Below are positions 13,841 to 16,041 of a DNA stretch of 16,041 bases, one piece after another (position 1 is the first letter of the stretch; each line of letters starts with the position of its first letter). The DNA lies in NCBI GenBank assembly GCA_026967815.1, contig JAPUUO010000021.1, positions 1-16,041 on the forward strand, read 5' to 3'. The stretch comes from Candidatus Bathyarchaeota archaeon (GTDB lineage: Archaea; Thermoproteota; Bathyarchaeia; Bathyarchaeales; Bathyarchaeaceae). Both the position numbers and the translations under genes were made by a program. The notes beneath the pieces were generated by a model. It ran no database searches and was not told where the DNA came from. It saw nothing but the letters and a program-made list of their open reading frames with translations.

Positions 13841-14989
13841 TTAGAGTATGTGGGTTGTTTCTATTGTTTCATTTATTTTGATATCTCTTTCTGCCAATTC
13901 GTCAAAGAAAGGTTTTGGCTTAAGGGCTGTTTCAGGCGGCAACACTCCTAGTTTGCCGATTTTTCCTTTAGCCAGCCTTTGGCTCGCAATGGACAATGGA
14001 ACTCCAGTTAGATAGGCTAGCGCGCTTGCCTTGTAGTTCTCGTGATATGGATATGCTAGACTGTATTCGAATGTTGCTTTTTCTCCATCTTTTTCGCCAA
14101 TTACTTCAACAATGGCTCCAGCAACATCTTTGGCTTTGGCATCTGGGGGTGGAGCGGTTCGAAGCAGAAATTCTCGTGGGGAAACTGCTAAGCCTTTAAA
14201 GCTGATGGGTTCGTTGCTTGTGAGCCCCATTTCGTTTAACACTTTGATTCTGTGTTCGTCTTCTTCTCTGTGCGACATGAGGCAATCCACAACTTTGACT
14301 CCTTTGCCAAGTGTGCGCGGAAGCGTGGCCACTCCAGAATATAAGCCGTAACAGCAGGTTTGCTCTCCAATGGGTTCGGGAAACTTTACAACTTGTTTTC
14401 CAGAGAAAGGTGGAAGCTTCTTGAATTCGCCGTTTTGATATATAACGGGTCCTGTTGTGTATTCTTCCAGCACTGTGCGAAAGCTCCATTTGTACTTGGC
14501 TGGGGTAAAGTTGACTTCTCCGTATTTTATGTGCACCGCATCTACAGTGTCTAGTTTGCCTGCTCCATACTTTGCTAGTATGTCGGTGGTTCCAGGGGCT
14601 AATCCGCAGCCTATGACAACGGTGATTCCAGCTTCTCTAGCGTCTTCATCGAGTTCCAGTTGTTTTCGGGTTGTGTAGTAAACTCCGCCGAGGTCTGTAA
14701 GGTTTGTGCCTGCTTTCATAGCTGCTTTCATTATTTGAATGTTAAGATGGTAAGGTGTAGCGTTAGCAACTGCACTTGCCTCTTTCATTGCTTCAACTAA
14801 GTTTGCTTGATTTGAAACATCAACACGCTTTACTGAAACTTTTTCGCTTTCCGCTAAACTCTGGAGTTGGTTGGCCCTTTCAATAGAAATGTCTCCAACA
14901 ATCACCTCTGAAACATTCGGGCTTTCAGCTAAGTCCCTTACAGTTACCATTCCCATTGCGCCTGCGCCACCCAATACGAGGATTTTCAT
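13841..14989 (-). CDS. saccharopine dehydrogenase/lysine dehydrogenase-like oxidoreductase
   Basis: A 382-residue NAD(P)-dependent oxidoreductase of the saccharopine dehydrogenase family. The Rossmann motif GGAGAMG (7-13) and the following Asp33 (VGDIS) favour NAD(H). ANATPYHLNIQIMKAAMKAG (from about residue 75) and NLTDLGGVYY are standard in this family, as is GCGLAPGTTDILA (about 128-140). The C-terminal half (FTPAKYKWSF, then VKFPEPIGEQ) is the alpha/beta substrate domain. Saccharopine and lysine 6-dehydrogenases and several unnamed archaeal proteins share this build, so the reaction is not settled. ATG 14989 has GGAGGT about 10 nt upstream. It lies 16 nt after the UPF0201 stop and 12 nt before the TIM-barrel gene, inside one operon. 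Use in a lysine or sugar-acid route is inference only. Confidence 0.82.
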   Translation of the reverse strand: MKILVLGGAGAMGMVTVRDLAESPNVSEVIVGDISIERANQLQSLAESEKVSVKRVDVSNQANLVEAMKEASAVANATPYHLNIQIMKAAMKAGTNLTDLGGVYYTTRKQLELDEDAREAGITVVIGCGLAPGTTDILAKYGAGKLDTVDAVHIKYGEVNFTPAKYKWSFRTVLEEYTTGPVIYQNGEFKKLPPFSGKQVVKFPEPIGEQTCCYGLYSGVATLPRTLGKGVKVVDCLMSHREEDEHRIKVLNEMGLTSNEPISFKGLAVSPREFLLRTAPPPDAKAKDVAGAIVEVIGEKDGEKATFEYSLAYPYHENYKASALAYLTGVPLSIASQRLAKGKIGKLGVLPPETALKPKPFFDELAERDIKINETIETTHIL

Positions 14990-15005
14990 ATAGTCTTAAA
15001 CCTCC

Positions 15006-15407
15006 TCACCGTTTTTTTGGCGTCAGCCACTCAATAAGTTCTTTAGGTTTGTCGCATGTGATTTGAACTTTTAGTGGTCCAAGTGGGGATTCTGCGATTG
15101 GCTGGCAAAACGAAATGTGCCCAGCATAGGCCACTTGCTTGTTCAAATAGAAAGTGATATTGTGTTTTTCTAGGCCTTTGAATAGCACTCCACGGGCGGC
15201 ATCGCGGATTCTTTCCCTACGGAGCAAATTGTAAAGTTTGGTTAATCCTTCCTTACCTTTCGTGTGTGCGATGAGTAAGCTTCCTTTCTCGCCTGGCTTA
15301 ACCTCAAATTCTACTACGCTGAACGTGTTTTCTACTGCTCGCTTCACCTTTTCGAGGTCTTCTGTTTGATTTACCTCTACGTCTATTCGAGTTTCTATTT
15401 CATCCAT
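15006..15407 (-). CDS. UPF0201 family protein (archaeal, dsRBD-like fold predicted)
   Basis: A 133-residue archaea-specific protein. It matches the UPF0201 pattern strongly: VEVNQTEDLEKVKRAV (10-25), RRERIRDAARGVL (63-75), ITFYLNKQVAYAGHISF (84-100), ESPLGPLKVQI (106-116) and a C-terminal WLTPKKR. The family is predicted to bind RNA because its fold resembles a double-stranded-RNA-binding domain, but no function is proven as far as I know. ATG 15407 has GGTGA 5 nt upstream, and its first 13 nt overlap the end of the UPF0200 gene in another frame. UPF0200 and UPF0201 genes are often neighbours in archaea, which suggests a shared task. This copy has no insertion or truncation. Confidence 0.9.
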   Translation of the reverse strand: MDEIETRIDVEVNQTEDLEKVKRAVENTFSVVEFEVKPGEKGSLLIAHTKGKEGLTKLYNLLRRERIRDAARGVLFKGLEKHNITFYLNKQVAYAGHISFCQPIAESPLGPLKVQITCDKPKELIEWLTPKKR

Positions 15408-15955
15408 CTTTTCACCGCAGTCTCTAAAACGTCGTGGATTTTCGTTTTAAATTCTTCTCTTGTTCCTTCGTTTACGATCAAGTAGTCTGCCATTGCAATG
15501 GCGTCACCTTGGCCGACGCTCAGCTCTCTCTGGTCACGCTTCAAGAAAGTCTCCCAGCTTTTGGGATCATCGCTTCGCTTTCTTCGGAAAAGGCGTTGAA
15601 ATCGCGCTTCAGGTGAAGAATGAATAGCGATGAGGATGAAGTTTGAAAAGTGCCTTTTGTATTCTTTTACTTCATGGAGGCTTCGAATGCCATCCACAAG
15701 AATGACTTTTCCTTTGGCATTATCAATTTTTGGAATGCATCGTTTCGCCACAACCGCTGGCCCCTCTTCTTTTCTTAGTTGAAGCATGACTTTTCCAATG
15801 TTTTCAGGGGACGGCTTTAATCCTCTCCGCTTGGTTGCTTCTCTAATCTCGTTGCCCATGACAACGACTGTGAAGCCCTTTCGCTTAGCTATGTTTTGAA
15901 ATACAGCTTTTCCTGCACCTGGCATGCCAGTTAGGCCCACAACAGCTTTGGTCAT
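15395..15955 (-). CDS. UPF0200 family P-loop protein (dephospho-CoA-kinase-like), with altered active-site residues
   Basis: A 186-residue P-loop NTPase-like protein of the archaeal UPF0200 family, related in fold to dephospho-CoA and nucleoside monophosphate kinases. The Walker A loop is GMPGAGKA (10-17): the Lys is present but the usual Ser/Thr after it is Ala17. The next motif is VVMGNEIREATKRRGLKPS (31-49), where I expect MGD in this family, so the Asp is Asn35. VDGIRS (88-93) is the Walker B-like strand, and RLFRRKRSDDPKSW (121-134) is a lid-like segment. DAIAMADYLIVNEGT ends the core. ATG 15955 is preferred because it starts right at the core and has AGGAG 10 nt upstream; TTG 15976 would add seven residues (RRRSTR). 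It is the first gene of the four-gene operon. The role is unproven. Confidence 0.88.
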   Translation of the reverse strand: MTKAVVGLTGMPGAGKAVFQNIAKRKGFTVVVMGNEIREATKRRGLKPSPENIGKVMLQLRKEEGPAVVAKRCIPKIDNAKGKVILVDGIRSLHEVKEYKRHFSNFILIAIHSSPEARFQRLFRRKRSDDPKSWETFLKRDQRELSVGQGDAIAMADYLIVNEGTREEFKTKIHDVLETAVKRWMK

Positions 15956-16000
15956 TCGAGTGCTTCTCCTGCGCAAATTGTAGATATGAAGAATCTAAAA

Positions 16001-16008
16001 TTATTTAT
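16001..16008 (-). promoter_or_regulatory. TATA box of the UPF0200-UPF0201-dehydrogenase-TIM-barrel operon
   Basis: Minus-strand ATAAATAA within GCATAAATAATTTTAG, about 46-53 nt upstream of ATG 15955. Predicted transcription start is near 15978, giving a leader of about 20 nt that contains AGGAG. This start also excludes the TTG at 15976 as the efficient initiation site. Confidence 0.55.
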
Positions 16009-16041
16009 GCAAGTGGTGATATCCCCCACAAATCCCCTCTT

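Noticed and set aside
1..16041. Mobile element, prophage, defence island or CRISPR
   Set aside because: No transposase, integrase, direct-repeat array, toxin-antitoxin pair or tRNA attachment site was found; gene content is mostly housekeeping.

Overview
The window looks like a piece of archaeal chromosome, most likely from the Bathyarchaeia/TACK side. The evidence is the archaea-restricted UPF0200/UPF0201 pair, an archaeal THUMP-type tRNA G10 methyltransferase, an archaeal-type PRPP synthetase, TATA-box promoters close to start codons, GGAG/GGTGA ribosome-binding sites and frequent TTG/GTG starts. The lineage call is an inference. I see no insertion sequence, integrase, CRISPR array, tRNA or rRNA. 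Genes are packed tightly and no gene-free stretch exceeds 300 bases.

Layout. (1) 1-2415, minus: a SAM-dependent methyltransferase followed 2 nt later by a D-aminoacylase-type amidohydrolase that runs off the left edge. (2) 2555-3373, plus: an Fpg/Nei-like DNA glycosylase homologue without the usual N-terminal proline, divergent from (1). (3) 3404-4367, minus: Fe/Mn superoxide dismutase and a minimal Hsp20, with a clear inverted repeat just upstream of the sod TATA box. (4) 4368-4612: an intergenic stretch with several inverted repeats and a terminator-like T run. (5) 4613-5704, minus: a COG1313-type (PflX-like) radical SAM protein. (6) 5849-6481, plus: a small winged-helix protein resembling AlkZ-related proteins. 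(7) 6506-7857, minus: an ArsR-like regulator and the radical SAM enzyme AmrS, 2 nt apart. (8) 7964-8668, minus: an Asp/Glu racemase-family protein with one of the two catalytic cysteines. (9) 8742-10019, minus: class II HMG-CoA reductase. (10) 10092-13043, plus: a possible micro-ORF and hairpin leader, then prs, tRNA G10 methyltransferase and tRNase Z as one coupled operon. (11) 13046-15955, minus: UPF0200, UPF0201, a saccharopine-dehydrogenase-like protein and a sugar-phosphate-isomerase-like TIM barrel, probably one operon read from a TATA box at about 16001-16008.

How the genes fit together. HMG-CoA reductase feeds mevalonate to archaeal lipids. PRPP synthetase supplies nucleotide synthesis and is coupled to two tRNA maturation enzymes. 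Sod and Hsp20 form a small stress unit. The amidohydrolase and racemase suggest handling of D-amino acids, but they are not adjacent. No complete new defence or mobile system is visible. The most unusual points are family members with altered catalytic residues: the Fpg-like protein, the UPF0200 P-loop protein and the racemase. Others are a class II HMG-CoA reductase in an archaeon, the palindrome upstream of sod, and the four-gene UPF0200/UPF0201 operon with its dehydrogenase and TIM-barrel partners.
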